Positions 22,240 through 35,353 are shown, counted from the stretch's first letter. The stretch is 64,000 bases of DNA from Carettochelys insculpta (GCF_033958435.1 NC_134137.1:241412501-241476500), one strand, 5' to 3'. The notes: a model not told the origin generated them from the letters alone. Numbers and translations are program-made.

Positions 22240-25060
22240 CCTACATGATCATCATACCAAGTGAGAGCCCAAAGGGGACCTCTGTGATCAAATCCATTAC
22301 AGACCCCATGAACATTCTGCAACCACTGAGCTTGTAACTGGTTTCTCTTTTACAAGGTTCGTTGATATAAAGGTACTGTTTCACAAGCCAAGACAGTAGC
22401 AGGTTGGCAATGGCCCCTAAGACAACAAATGGCATAGGCAATATGGTACAGGCTCTGTTGTTTTTTTTTTAATATAGGCACACAGATTGCACAATTAAAC
22501 AGTTTTAAAACATCATTTCCTACAGTTGGCTACAAAAGGTGCCTACTGATCTGGTTCCAGGCTTTAGATAAGACAAAATGTCCCACTGTGGGCAAGTCAT
22601 GGCACAATCTTAGCATGTGAAGCTGGGAGTTGCCCTTGGGACTATAGAAATAATCCCTGCAATAAAAGATGTTGTCTTGTAGATGAAATCTTGAATCTGG
22701 AGAAATGCTGGTGGTACTAAATGTTGGGAGATTGGTGCCATAAATGGGTAGCTTGGAAGAAAAGAACAGTGATGGTCCCACAGACAAAGTGGGAGGATTT
22801 AAGGACAGCAGTGAGAACTTCCTGCTCCACTTCGCTTCACTGAAGGAAAAAAAAAGTAGATCATTACAATCAATTCAGGATGACTCTGAAGATAAATATA
22901 GCAGGGCTGTTACATACACCAAATGCTGTCCAAATACTCAAAACGGCTAAGTCTGGTTCACAGTGTCACCTCTTACTCATTGCCATACTGTGTTCTGACC
23001 AGGTTTTATGCTCCATGTTGGCTCAAGTCTTCACGAAGCCTCTAATAGGGGCTTTCCAGGAATTCATTTATGAGAGGAACTGCAGATGGTAATCCTGTTG
23101 AGGGCTCATCAGTCAACATAAAGTAGGAAGAAGTCATCCTTCTTAGCCACAATAAGTTATGTCCTCTTGCTGGGAAAGTTGAGGAATGGATGAACCTCTT
23201 CCACAGATGTTCCTTGAGCTACTCCCAGAGGGCCTGCAGCTCATGTTCAGATAAGACATGAATATATTCAAAAGGAACCTTCATTCCTGACTGAAGATCG
23301 ATTGGGCATCATAACTGCAGTAAGGTGGCATAGTGTCTGCTTTCTGGTTTGTAAAATAGTACTGTAGTTATTTGGCAGGATTTCCAGGCACTTTTGATGA
23401 ATCTTCCATTTGCAGTTCTGGGGTCTGGAGCACATCATTGACTGGAAGTGGGGAGTCATCTTCATTGGCACTGCCGTGAACAGAAGTGAATAAATCATAA
23501 ACCCCTTTTGATTTAGGGTTCAAGAGTGACAGGCCAGGAGACACCAAGGATGGCAGGTGAAGGTAAAGCAAAGATGACCCCAAACATCATGATGGTAATG
23601 ACCCCCAGCAGACTGTCAGATACATGACGGGGCCTGAAGAGAGGAGCAATCCAGCAATAGTTTCAACAAGCTCAAGGAACTTCATGAAGAGAATGGGAAT
23701 TTCATACACCTTAAATTTTTGTTTGGTGAAATTGCCAGAGGACCCCAAGTCAACCATAGCTTCTAAGTGCATATCTGCTTTGGCAGAACGCTGGAGTCAA
23801 AGCTGAAGATGGAATGAGGTAATTTGTTAGGGGGTTCCAACAGGCCAGAAGATAAGAGGCACTGTCACTGTGCCAAAGAGGTAGAGAACTAGCCCCAAAC
23901 TATCCACGCTACTAAGCTTTGGCTTTGGCATTTCCTGACCCGGGGCTAACTGGATCTTTGCTGCGTGCACTGCTGCAGCATGCCCAGGCCTCCCACAATA
24001 CAGACACTACTCTAACACATGATTATAGTTCCTTTATCAGCAGAGAGGTAGAGCTGGACTTAGTGGGTGTGATTGAATTCAGAATGTGATAAGGCAATTG
24101 TGACCATGGAAGTTGGAAGAGTTCTAGCTGGCAGGGGTTGGATACTCTGCCATTTTTCTTGGGCTTGCTCCATAAGCTAATCATTAATCTAGATGCACAG
24201 ATTGCTTAAAATGTTCAGGTTAGATAGAGTTGTTGAGCCCTTCCCTAAAGCTGTGTCATTGCCTGGTCTATATCCATGGAAATTCTGCAGCATATTTGGC
24301 AACAGACCTGTGGCTGGGCTACTGGTAGCCTAGTGGCTAGATCAGCGAGTAGGCCAGCCAAAGCAGCAAGGGGGTGAGGTTTGTTGGCCCCCGGCACCCT
24401 GTGGCCCTGGCCCAAGGCTCCTGAAACATTCCATTGCTACTCCTTAAGTTTGGGGTGTGGCCCCAGTAATTCAAATTCCCCCTTAGTTGAGGTCTCTCAG
24501 AAGACTCACCCCTTTTCCCAAAGAGGTAGCATGGAGGCTTATGTGCTCCAAGGCTTCTGTGCAGGCTGTGGTTCCTCTGCTGATCCTTCTCCTGTCTCCC
24601 TGCAAGACAGCCCCATACTGAACCAGGATCCTTGCTTCTTTCCTCCCTCCAGGCCTGGCACTGGTTGCAAGTAAAGCATGGTGGAGCTAGCTGGCCTCAT
24701 AGGCTCTCTTTAACCCCTGGGATGCCAGGCTCTCCTTTCTCCACTCCCTCACAAGACCATTATAGAGGGCATGAAGAACAACTTCTGTAGAATATTCTTG
24801 ATTAGGGTCATTAAAGATACCTGCCATTGTCTGAATTAAGCTCTTGAAATGTTCAAGAAGAAGACTGGACTCTTCCAGAAGTAGGGACACTTACTTCAGG
24901 ACCTCTCTGCTGAGCAGGCTATGTACTAATCCCACTCAGGACTGATCCATGGATTATGACTGTAGTGGCAAAATAAATGGAAATGGCATTTGTTAAGAAC
25001 TCTTCAAACTTGGCACAATCTTTGTCAAGCTTACTATAGGGCAGCTTGGACTCCCAGACA
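22240..25060 (-). mobile_element. Decayed Ty3/gypsy LTR retrotransposon body
   Basis: Minus-strand fragments appear in the right order for gag-protease-RT-integrase. Gag capsid-like IFNDPNQE lies at about 24,690-24,890, and a second gag-like piece, YAAEF followed by FREGLN, at about 24,200-24,290. A protease-like frame (23,587-23,772) has MVDLGSSGNF, where the active-site triad is altered to DLG. RT-like blocks follow, including FGVCNSPA at 22,902-22,930. An integrase zinc-binding-like block (LRLCHDLPTVGHF, within 22,530-22,787) comes last. Numerous stops and frameshifts are present and no intact gene exists. I could not define LTRs. The sequence between the two gag pieces may contain an insertion. 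Confidence 0.75.
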
Positions 25061-26109
25061 ATGGATGTGAGACTTGGAAGGGCAAAAGATATTGCCTGGG
25101 CTTTGTATCATCCTGGAAAGCTGTGTTCTGGTCATGTCAAGAAATGACCTGACCCTGTGGTTCCTGCAGGACCCCAGCAATGTCCACAAAGAAGTGGGCT
25201 CCTACTGGGAGTGTTCTGGAGGGGTGTTCCACCTTGTGGGGCAAAATCCCTACTTATCACCAACTGGATGCTTAAACTCTCACATACTGAGGTATAGGAG
25301 TTGCAGCCTAGTGGAAAGATCAGGAGTCTGGCCTACTGGTCTGAGCTGAATCAGAGGGTAGTAGGAGGTGTGATCAGGACCAGGAATTCAGATGTAGACA
25401 GGGACTAGGGCTGGAGCATGCATGGGCTGGAGCAAGGACTGGACAGGAAGCAGGTCTGGCAGAGCTGCAGGTGTGGAATGCATTCACTAGCCCCAGCACT
25501 GCTCTTTCTACAGGGCTTAAATGTTGATCTGTTAGCTCTTTGGGGACTTGATAAGCTCATTAGGTTGCTGGCAACCAACCCCAGAGGCTGCTGAATTTCT
25601 GATAGGTTGGATGCGAGTATATATGTGTATACACTGTTATACCTGTGTCCAGCACAACAGAGTGGCTACCCATCACAGAAACATGGAGCATGCACAAGAA
25701 CGTGCATGATATCATGCTCTAGTATATAAGCCAACCCAGGCGCAACTTTAGTTATTAAATATCTACTGTCAGAATTACTCAGTGCAAATTTCCTTTGCTC
25801 TGTGGTAACAAAGCCAAGTTTCAAAACCAATTAGTTGATACAAAGATTAAGATATGAGAAGACAAAGGCAGAATTAAAAAGGTGAGGGGGAAAAATAAAA
25901 TGTGCAAAAATTATTCTCCTAGACTATCATGTGGGTGGACCATGGCCAAAGGCAGCCCATTTCCACCTCCCCTGAAAAGGAAATAATCTCTCCTGAAAGC
26001 AAATTAATAACTTAGCATAAATCAAGCTCAGGCATGCATGCACTGACCCAGACATGAAAACTTTTGAAATACCATAGTTTAAAACTAAGTCTATTGTCAG
26101 TATTTTTTT
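25061..26109. other. Non-coding DNA, possibly including the 5' end of the gypsy relic
   Basis: The stretch at 25,340-25,620 is GC-richer and lies just upstream (on the minus strand) of the gag-like segment, so it could be remnant LTR or leader sequence. No inverted or direct termini were found. The rest is unremarkable. Confidence 0.4.
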
Positions 26110-26368
26110 TGAAGTTACAACTATTCAGGCATATTTGCAGAATGAACAATGAATGAAAAATCAAGACCCTGATATTTGGCATAATGGAGGGTTCAAATAC
26201 GAGAGACAGATCCCACAGAGAATGAGTAGATGATATAGTAGATTGGTGCGGACCTAGCCTACAGAAACCAAGCCACTCCGCACTGGGCAGGGAAAAATGG
26301 AAGCAAACACTGAGAGAGGTATCAGACACCAACAGGCGCTGAGTCCATGGTTCTTGATGATGATGATA
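26110..26368 (+). mobile_element. Non-LTR retrotransposon (RTE-like) 3' end, copy B
   Basis: Collinear with 4,520-4,776: 'acaactatt.aggcatatttgcagaatga', 'aaaaatcaagaccct', 'cccacagagaatga.tagatga', 'cagacaccaacag.cgctgag'. It ends in (GAT)n at 26,356-26,367. It is shorter than copy A at the 5' side, as expected for independent 5'-truncated insertions. It is not coding. Confidence 0.85.
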
Positions 26369-26499
26369 AACTTGGTTAAAATGTGCTGATTTTGGAATAA
26401 TATGTGGTGAAATTTCTGGGAAAATTCCTTTAAGTGAATAATATGTTTACAACAGATACAGGGGGAAGAAGAATGAAGGAAAGAACTGTGCAATCAGAA

Positions 26500-26860
26500 T
26501 AACAGAATCATAGAACTGGAAGGGACGTCTAGAGGTCATCAAGTCCAGTCCCTGGGCACTCAGGCCAGGGCCAAGCACCACCTAGACAATTCCTGAAAGG
26601 TGTTTGTTTAACCTGCTCTTAAAAAATCTTCAGTGATGGAGATTCCACACCTGCCACAGGCAATTTATTCCGGTGCTCACCTTCCTCACAGTTAGAAAGA
26701 GATTGTCCTAATGTCCAACCTGAACTTCCCTTCCTAAAGTGTAAGCCCAATTGCTTCTTAGTCGATCGTCAGAGGTTAAGGAGAATAATTTTTCACTGTC
26801 CTAAGTGGAAAGATTCCCAGCTCCCTCTGCCTACAAAATGTTTCCTTTGTTTAAACCACA
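26500..26860 (-). mobile_element. CR1 LINE 3' end
   Basis: Starts CAGAATCATAGAACTGGAAG, the complement of the CR1 3' terminus with its TTCTATGATTCTG repeat. It continues with the CR1 blocks 'catcaagtccagtccc', 'ttcagtgatggagattccac' and 'cctaatgtccaacctgaac'. This is the terminal part of ORF2 plus the 3' UTR of an old insertion, on the minus strand. There is no coding capacity. Confidence 0.9.
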
Positions 26861-27460
26861 TAGGGGTCATTTCCTATAGTGTGTTGGGGGGACAAGGACA
26901 CCAAAAAAGCTCAAGCTAGATTGCTGTGGGAGAGCACTGTTGCTGCCTCAGCAACGTGGTCATTGGAATTAACCCTGCACTGCAAAATGGTGACATAGCA
27001 AAGCCACACTGTCATGGCTCACACAGTGATGCCCAGTCAGTCAGTACTTACTCTGAGAACTTCAACTGGATTTTCTTTTTAAATAGAGGGTGAGAATTCC
27101 TCTGACTACACTATGCCTATAAATCAAGATTTCATTAGGACATGTTATATTTAGCAAGAATGATGGGCATTGTCACAGGTGTCCATGAAATGAGTGTGTA
27201 CAGTCAAAGCTGTCAGCTACAGTCACACTCACCTGGGAAAACTAACTGCATGCAATAAAATTTGCATTAAATATTTTTGCTACATACTCTGTGCCATGTC
27301 TGGTTTTTCAGCATATGCTATTACACCATGAGAAGAGGAGATGACATGTCTACCATATCAATCTTTTCAAGAATTTCATCATTAGGATATCAAGAGTCCT
27401 AGTTTTCAGGTGGTTTCTCCCTTCCTTGCCATCTATTATGACAATACTTGTATTCACACA
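26861..27460. other. Intergenic DNA, no gene recognised
   Basis: No coding or repeat signature recognised apart from the neighbouring CR1 and MITE. Confidence 0.55.
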
Positions 27461-27729
27461 GGCTTCATCTACACTAGAGTTTAGTGGACAACACTGGGGT
27501 TCTGTCAACAAAACTTGCAGAGTATCTACACACAAAATGCATTTTATGACCAGAAACTATTGACAAAAAAAGCCATGTAGATGCTCCAGGGGGCCCTTTT
27601 GTCAATGGAGCAGATCAAAAGATCAATCTGCTTTTATGTGCAGATGCAATCTGTCAACAGAAGTTTTTGTCAGAACATCTCTTCCAACAGTAACTTCTGT
27701 AGACAGATGCTTCTAGTGAAGATGTAGCC
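27461..27729 (-). mobile_element. Short inverted-repeat MITE, second copy (reverse)
   Basis: Termini are GGCTTCATCTACACT and AGTGAAGATGTAGCC. Internal blocks 'ctccagggggccc', 'agatcaaaagatcaatc' and 'tctgtcaacagaag' correspond, reverse-complemented, to those at 8,661-8,929. It is non-autonomous and non-coding. Confidence 0.75.
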
Positions 27730-28227
27730 TGAAAAATAGGGTTGGAAAATCCTCATTCTATCCACAATAAAAGCGTGGGATTTTCCTACTTGCCAAAAAA
27801 TTAAAAACAATATGTTTGAAGCAGTAGCACAGGACCTCACACTGTACCTCTGCATTGAGAGTCTTAGCTGGTACTTCACTGAATTACACAACACTAGTAA
27901 CCTGCTAGTACATTCATGACAGCTGGATTTGGATTACTAGATTCCTACATAGGAAAATGCTAAAATATCGATTTGCTTGATATAGGAAAAGTCCCATTGA
28001 TTCATTCTCCACAATATCTGACTGCCCACACAGACAGCTATGTGGAGGAGGAGGAGGAGCTTAATCAGTTACACCAGTAATTTGCACACATAGACTTGAA
28101 ATTCTTCCTTTTTTACTGAGTATCATTAGACCAAACCAATTTCTAGTCCAGCCCATGTCTGTTCAATGAGACATATCGCTCTATGCCCTTTCTCTGCTAG
28201 ACACCCTTGTTAGTGCTCCTTCTTGGT
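27730..28227. other. Intergenic DNA, no gene recognised
   Basis: Contains a short (AGG)n run near 28,045. Nothing else recognised. Confidence 0.55.
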
Positions 28228-28633
28228 TAGGGTGACCTTCCATCCTGTATTAGGCAGGATGGTCCCATATCTGGGACGCCAAAAAGGCATCCCAACTTAT
28301 TTGTTAAAAGGGATGAATTGTCCTGTATTTGGGCCCTCCCCCACTGACCTTTTCCACCAGCAGCTAGCCACTGCTGACTGGTCAGTTCCCTGAGCCTGGA
28401 GGAAGTGTGGGGAGTGTGTGGGCAGCTACTGCATCCCTTCCACTTCCCCAGGGCTCCCAGAGACAGACGGTGGCTGCTGCTTCCCCAGGGCTTAGGAAGC
28501 ACTGGGGGCTTCCGCTTCCCTGGGTTTCTGGGGGATGCCAGGGGCTTCTGCCTCTTTCCCAGCTCCCCATGGCTTGGTGGAGCCAGGAGGAGCCACCCTC
28601 CCATATTTGCGACAGGGAGATATGGTTGCCCTA
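28228..28633. mobile_element. hAT-type MITE with perfect 8-bp target duplication (406 bp)
   Basis: Left end TAGGGTGACCTTCCATCC; right end GATATGGTTGCCCTA; these are inverted repeats. TTCTTGGT flanks both sides exactly (28,220-28,227 and 28,634-28,641). The interior contains a 'cctgtattaggcaggat' block near the left and a GC-rich centre that creates long but meaningless open frames on both strands. The 8-bp duplication supports hAT. Confidence 0.9.
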
Positions 28634-28641
28634 TTCTTGGT

Positions 28642-31600
28642 TGGCTAATCTCATTTGTTCTTCTCAAGCCTACTCCTTTTTTGGTTGCATATCTTGCTGG
28701 TTCCCAGAGTCCTAAAGCATGGAGGGGGGTAAAAGCTCATCAGTGCTATTATCCATGATGAGCTTTCCCACTCCCCCCATGCTAACTTGTTCCACAAGAA
28801 ATTAAATAAAACTCAGTTTTTGACTTGAGTATCATTACAATGGCAGAGTAAGTCCTCCTGTTCCCCTCTTTACCCTCACACACACACCCACACACACCCC
28901 TATTAGACTTCCATAGCAAATGTAGTTGTGGTGAAAGATATCAGACGGATAACCCTGAAGAAAGAAGTCTTCTATTTATTCACAGAACCATACTGACAGG
29001 GAACTGAGAGAGAAAGTCACCCCCCTCTCCTCCCATACATAACACTTGGTCAATATGGTTTAGCACTGACCTGAAGGTATAACTTCTAAAGACCCTGTGA
29101 GCACCACTACTTAGGCTCCCTGCTATAAGTGCTCTGGAATGTTCCAGTTGTGATGATCTTTGTAACATTGATATCTGCCACCCACTGAGAACCAGACTGA
29201 GAAGCCATCAAGTCATAAATGTATTCTATTGCCTTTTAGACATCACATCAGTCAAACATCCATTCCAAAAACCCATAGTATGGCTGAAAATACCTCAGGC
29301 AATACCTTTGCATTTAAGCTAAAAATCTCTCACTTCATCTGTGCCCCATCTGTTCTTCCTTTCCCACTATTGTAACTCGGAAATTGCATACTGAATGAGT
29401 ATGGAAACAAACTTAAAACTGCAGTGATAGAAGTTACCAGCAAGTGTTCACATTTTAACCGTAAGTTATTAAAAACAGTAAATCTGGCAAACTAAGCAAT
29501 GCAACTTGCAAAGAGGGTGGACCCCTATGAAGAGCCAGAATGAGTTTGTTGGGGCTATGCAGGGGCATAAGAGTCCCCCACCCAGTGCTCACTGCAGGAT
29601 ATGAGGTGAACTAAACCCTTGCACTATGACCTCCTAAGAATTTCCCCTCAGAGCTGTTGAAAACACCACTGAAGTTTACTTACTTTTATATCTTTTTGGA
29701 TGTATGTCAGTATTAACTGAAACAAATCCTGTGCCAGAGTTTTGAACTGAGATGTGTTCCTGTTTCAGGTGTAAACACTCAGCCCAAACATACAACCTGT
29801 CACTACTAAATGCTACTTATTCTTTTCTCAGCATAAAATAAGTTTACAATTGATAGGCTGGAAGTAAAAATGCCAAGATGCAGAACATGTAGCCAGACCA
29901 ATCACACTCTCACATGGATGTCCTCAATCAGTGTTACTGAGAAGAGAATCTGGTCTACCAATATTCACACTAGAAAATTGGCGGCCTACTCAGCTATACC
30001 TGAGGTTTCTCTTCCAGACTTTCTTCCTTAACCCCATGCCTCATTGACTCCTGCCTTGGTTTTACATCTGGTAGAAAGCATTCCCAGACAGCAACCAAAC
30101 CTGGGAAGAGGACTGAATTTGCATCCTACTCTTATGGTGAATACAAGAGAAAGTTAAAGTCAATTTCATGTGGAGCTTGTGGAGATCAGACAAAGTCAGG
30201 CTGGATGGCTGCAAGAAAGAGGTGGAAGGCAAGTATATTAGCCATGGAAGGAAAAGACTCTTTACCTATAAGCTGAAAAGGGTTAGCTAAGGTCAGTTGG
30301 GGTACCCTAGTCCAATTAAAGGTTGCCTGAGACCTTTAATCCCCTATTCCTCTGGTGAAAGGAAAAAGAAAGACAAGCTGCTGCAGGGCAAGAGGAAGCA
30401 GGTAGAAAGGTATCGCTGGGGTGGGAGGCTGTTCTTCTACCTACAAGGGAAGGACTTGCATCCTTTGCCTAAAAACAATACCACTCTCCTCCTACCTGGG
30501 CCCAGAGGGGTAGGAAAAGGCATTTCCCTTTGTTTTGTGTTGTGTATTTGGTAGTCAAGTACTCTTTGGGCCTGCCTCAGGGCCCATATGGAAAACATTG
30601 AGAAATAAACCCCAAGGGGGAAAACAAACACCATCCAGAGTATGGCTGGTTTATTCCAGGACCCCACAGCCAGAGGAGGAAGCAGTGATCACAGTGCAGT
30701 GGAAGAGATGCCTTGCCAAAAACAGGAAAAAAATATTTACATTGCCAGTAAGGATATTTTGTGTGCACGTGCATCTTATTCCACATACTACAGTGATGGC
30801 CCAGCCTGCTGAGGTCCTGACCTGCAAATGTTGTGCTTCTCAGAAAATTGGGTCATTTGGTTAAACAACATCCAGGCTATGATGAAAGCTAAAAGAGAAG
30901 TGAAAAAAATCAGGCATAAAGCTGACACTTCAACTTGAACTTGATCTTGTGGGACTGGGCATGGCATGACAGTGCTATTGCAGTGGGAGCTGGCAGCAAT
31001 CTTTATACTTAAGTTGCCTAACACTTTTCATTATAAGATTACTGCAATCTATTTTCAAACAACACGCCCCTTCCATTGTTTGCATCAGGACTTTGAAATT
31101 TGGCAGAAGGGGTTGCCTGCAGGGCAGGGGCATGCCTTTTTCGGGTTCCATGTATATTTTGAGATTTGGCCAGGTGATAAAAGTGTTGAAAATCACTGGT
31201 TTCTTGATTGTGTTGTCACAGAACACAGCTGTGCTTTTGTTTTGTCTTTTTGGCAACATGTCAAAACCTCAACTGATGCAAAAACCTGCATAGGCACCCT
31301 ATCTCCATGCTGCACCGTACAGCAGTCCCACAGAGAGTTTATAACTTAGATAGGACAACGACAAAATAGAACCATTGGTACATCCAGAAGAGACGGCAAT
31401 ACATGAGGCGGGGGGCGCACAGAACACAGCAGGAGCACAAAGCATAGTGGAAGTTGTATTGAAGGACATGGTAGACAACATGGTTACAGCACTGGGTTCA
31501 GTGACTTCTGAGGGATACAAAGCATAGGACTAGAGCACAGAGGACCATTCCAATGAGGCATGGAAGTGTGTCGGGGTGAGGGAGGCAAGAGGTGAAGTGA

Positions 31601-34600
31601 GACATAGGGACACAGAATAAGGGCAGATAGCAATGGGCTGATGAGGAAGGTTTGCTATATACCCTCTGATGGTTGGTTTGCATTTAACGGGGTATATTTC
31701 TTGTAGCTAGCAGCCAGGTCTGCCACCTGATCTAAACAGCCCTGCTCTTCAAGTGGTAGCAGTGTTGAGCGTTCAAATCCTGCAGCTGATGCAAGATGAA
31801 GGCTTGACAGGGTAAATGAAGAAGAAATTGGTTCTGTCTTTGTCCTTTAAAAAATAAACCCTGAGAGACAACACAAAATTATGACAAATTCAAGTTGCCA
31901 GTTCAAGCGTGCAAAAAGTAAATGTCATACTTTCTGCTGTTGCAAAGGCAAGTGTTCTGCTCCCGTGCATGTATGTATAAGCAACCACATACTATTTTCC
32001 CCCTACAGAAATCCTGCCTACTTCTTTTAACTGAGTTTCTGAATGTTCTTTGCATACTACAGCTGCCCTGAGGAGTTTTAAATGAGACAGAATATAATAA
32101 ATGCAGAAACCAGAGAAAAGAGGAAGGGGAGAGATGCAATTTGACCTGACCTTGTTAGGTTATGTGAACCTTTTTCATTTTCTTCATTTGATTAGTTTTA
32201 ATTTAAGTGTTGAGGGTTTGAGGAAGACCCATGAACAGGTGGTGGGAAGGAAGACAGCAGTGGAAGGCTACTCAAGAGCTGTGAGTTTTAAGGGGGCCCT
32301 GCGACTAAAAGTGTGGTGGCTGGAGGTGGAGTGTGGAATCACAAGTGAGATAATGAGGAGCTGGCAGAGCACTGTGCATGCATGTGAGGAAGTACAAACG
32401 AGGGTAAAGATGTTGTCTGGATGTCGCTGTAAAAAACCTTGAAAGAGGGGTGGAGGTGAGGCAGCTGAACGTTGAACTCGGTTCACATCCCGATGTGTAG
32501 ATCTTCCCCAGGACAGGCCCAGTGGCTGAGACATTTCTCTGAACGGCAGGATTGATTAGGGAAGCAAGGGCTGGTGTGAAGACGCATACAGTTGGTCTTG
32601 CTCCTCAAGAAAACCCATCAAATTCTTACAGGTGAGTTTGTAAGGCTTGAGCCTCCGTTCAGCTAAGCCCGACAAAAATACAGATGTTTTGATAATATGA
32701 ACCCCTGCAACTATTGCTCCTGTCATGCCAGTTCTTATTCTTTCCTTCCCCACAACTCCTCAAACCTTACTGCTAATTCTGCTCTCTTTCAGGGGCTAGC
32801 AACAATCTCTCTGATCTTCCTAACTTGAGCCCAGTGATGTACATACCCCTCTGTCCATATTTTCTCCCAATTTCTATCTTACATTTCCCCAACTCCCAAC
32901 AAGACACCTTTATTTGTTTAGATCCCACCCAGTCTGCTTGTCAGCTGTTGTCTTCAAATCTTAGACACTCCAGGCTCCTCCTAGGAACATGATCTTATTT
33001 TTTGCCTCTGATCACAGTTATCCCAGAAGCTATGGGATTTTGGACCTAGGTTAGATTTCCAGACCTGCTGAGACCCTGCAGCAAGACTCCACAAGGAGCA
33101 GCAAAGGTAAAGGACTTATGTAAAGTTACCTAAAGACAGTGGCCTGATTTTCTGAGCAATTAGCAATCCCCCTACTTAATTATGGATTTAGAAGCCTAAT
33201 TTTAGTCTATTGCTTTTTTTTTACTGTAGTGTTTGAGAACGGATTCAAACAAGTCTTTATTCGTTTCCTATTTGCAAAATCTGTCTAATAAGAGAGACGA
33301 ACATAGTGAGAAAAGAAGTGGAAACTATTAATTTCAGGTCCATCTTCAGCAACAATTAATGAAGTATGCATTTGCTTGTTTCCAAGTAATGTTTATACAA
33401 TAATTATCTCAAAATCTCAAGGGATCTTATTTCCTGAGGGATTTTGATAATACACAGCCTTCCTTGCTGAGTTACTCTTTATGTTATAGTGCACTGATCC
33501 ATGAACATGATAATGAACAGTTAGGTGCATGAAATCTTTTAAGTGAAACCTAGTGGCAAGGTCTTGACCACCTGTGGTCACTTAAAATCCCATGGCACTT
33601 TAAATACACTTGGGGAGTCACGGAGGGAGGTTAACACTAGTGTTCTTCCCAAATTTCAGTTTGGATAATTACATTCCAATTACTTTGCATTTTCTAATTA
33701 CATCAATATTCTGCCTCATCTACATTCCCGAGATGTTGTATAGTGCTTCTGTGCAGTATTAAACCATTTTAGTGATGGAGGAAATGGCCAGAGTACCTGA
33801 GGCAAAGATCCTCAAAGCTACTGACAGTCTTTCCTGGGACCTTTGGATCAGAGCCATAGGGTACACTTTTAATTTATATTTTAAAGACTGCAAGGCATTT
33901 GGGGTAACCCCTTGAAAGTAGAGTGCTAGGAAAGGTAAACCAGAAACTTTATAACATGGGGAGAGGGAATTAAACTTAAGAATCTATGTCACAGAATAAA
34001 CATTTAATCATGTTTCCATAGCAGGACCAAACAAAGCCCTTTATTATTGAAAATTTATGCTTTCCATTTTGACAATCAAAGGATTAGAGGAAATTCCTGA
34101 CTCAGCTGACACAGACCCATTGAATGCTTAATGCTCAATAAAAATATTTTAGTCTTAATTTTAGAAAAAAAAGACTTTGTTCAGCTCCATATAAATCCTG
34201 ATGATTAATGCTTCAGCTATGGTATTAACACCTGAAGGGCGACAGTCACTACTTTCCCATTAATGCTAATACTTATATAGGGTGTGGTAAAATAAAGTGC
34301 TCGTCTTTGGCTATGTCAAGTGGAAATGCAGTTGCATCTAATCATAGTATAATTTTGAATCCAAAATACGTGGATACAAACTTGACAATGGATTGTAAAA
34401 TAATTTATTCCTGGGTGAGTCTACAGACCCATTATCTATAATTTCTCTTTTAAAATGATCTTATTGTTTAATCATACATTTTAGTCATGCTTGTTATCTT
34501 CCACTTCATTAATATACAATTCTAGGCATGTGGCAGGCTGAGATAAATTTGAAAAACCTCTGGATGGAAGATGTCTAAAGCAGTGGTTTTCAACTGCTAG

Positions 34601-35085
34601 ATGTCTAGAGCTGCGGCACGCCGGTGGGCTGTGAGAACTGTCCGAGTATGTGTGGGGAGGGGGAATTGACAACTCCATGCCAGCTAGGGCTCAAGCAGCA
34701 AGGCTGCCTGAGTCCCGCCTGGTGTAGGGTTTGTCAATTCCCCTCTCCAGCTCTTTGAAGAGCCAGGGTGAGGGGAAGTACCAATCCTGCAGGACCCTGT
34801 TCACTTCGGGAGACAGCTAAAATGCTGCTTCCAGGCCCAAACAGGCTGGTAGCAAGGGGGAGGAAGGGAGGATGGGAGCCAGGATGCAGTTTAAATGCCA
34901 TAACTTGGCTCCAACAAGCTGACAGGGAGGGGAGTCAGCTTTTGCTGGTTGCTTGTTTACTCTACATCTCTAGCATGGCATTGAGCTGGTTTTGAAAATG
35001 TGCTTGTGCTTGCTGTGTAAGATGGTGTATTCGAAATGTTAATGCATTTGATCCTTGTTTATCATATTGTACACACTACTATATT

Positions 35086-35090
<5 letters not shown>
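28642..35090. other. Intergenic DNA, no gene recognised
   Basis: 6.4 kb without a recognisable exon. A (CA)n-rich run lies at about 28,876-28,898. The segment at about 30,290-30,720 has an AATAAA followed by a GC-rich stretch and might be a solo LTR, but no matching ends were found. At 34,582 CAGTGGTTTTCAACTG looks like one end of another hAT element whose partner end is missing. Confidence 0.5.
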
Positions 35091-35116
<26 letters not shown>

Positions 35117-35134
35117 ACTATATATATATATATG
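35091..35134. repeat. (CT)n and (TA)n microsatellites
   Basis: A dinucleotide CT run is followed by a TA run. They abut the 3' tail of the minus-strand SINE that follows, so they may have grown from its terminal simple repeat. Confidence 0.9.
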
Positions 35135-35353
35135 TATGGAGATACCTATCTCACAGAACTGGAAGGGACCATGAGAAGTCATTGAGTCCAGTCCCCTGCA
35201 CCCACAGCAGGACCTGTCACCATCCCTAACAGATTTTATTTTTTTAAATTTATTTGTCCCAGATCCATAAATGGCCCCCTTAAGGGTTGAATTCACAACC
35301 TGGGTTGAGCAGGACAATGCACAAACCACCACGTTCTCCTTGTCCCTCACCCC
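35135..35353 (-). mobile_element. tRNA-derived SINE with CR1-like tail (turtle type), minus strand
   Basis: Read on the minus strand, the head has a tRNA-like B-box (GGTTGTGAATTCAACCC, 35,285-35,301) and the adjacent 'gtttgtgcattgtcctgctcaaccc'. The tail is 'ggactcaatgacttctcatggtccc' and 'ttccagttctgtgagatagg'-like. This tRNA head plus CR1-type 3' end is the organisation of the cryptodiran turtle pol III SINE. It is not a functional tRNA gene: the cloverleaf is degraded and the tail is LINE-derived. Confidence 0.85.

Noticed and set aside
24480..24540. CYLFGKRG-like minus-strand peptide as a gag zinc knuckle
   Set aside because: Only one of the required cysteines and no histidine are present, and it lies between two gag pieces instead of after them; too weak to call.
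28405..28758. 117-residue plus-strand and 146-residue minus-strand frames
   Set aside because: Both lie largely inside the GC-rich core of the hAT MITE at 28,228-28,633 and overlap each other.
34582..35040. Possible further hAT element beginning CAGTGGTTTTCAACTG
   Set aside because: No matching right end or 8-bp duplication could be found, so no element was annotated.
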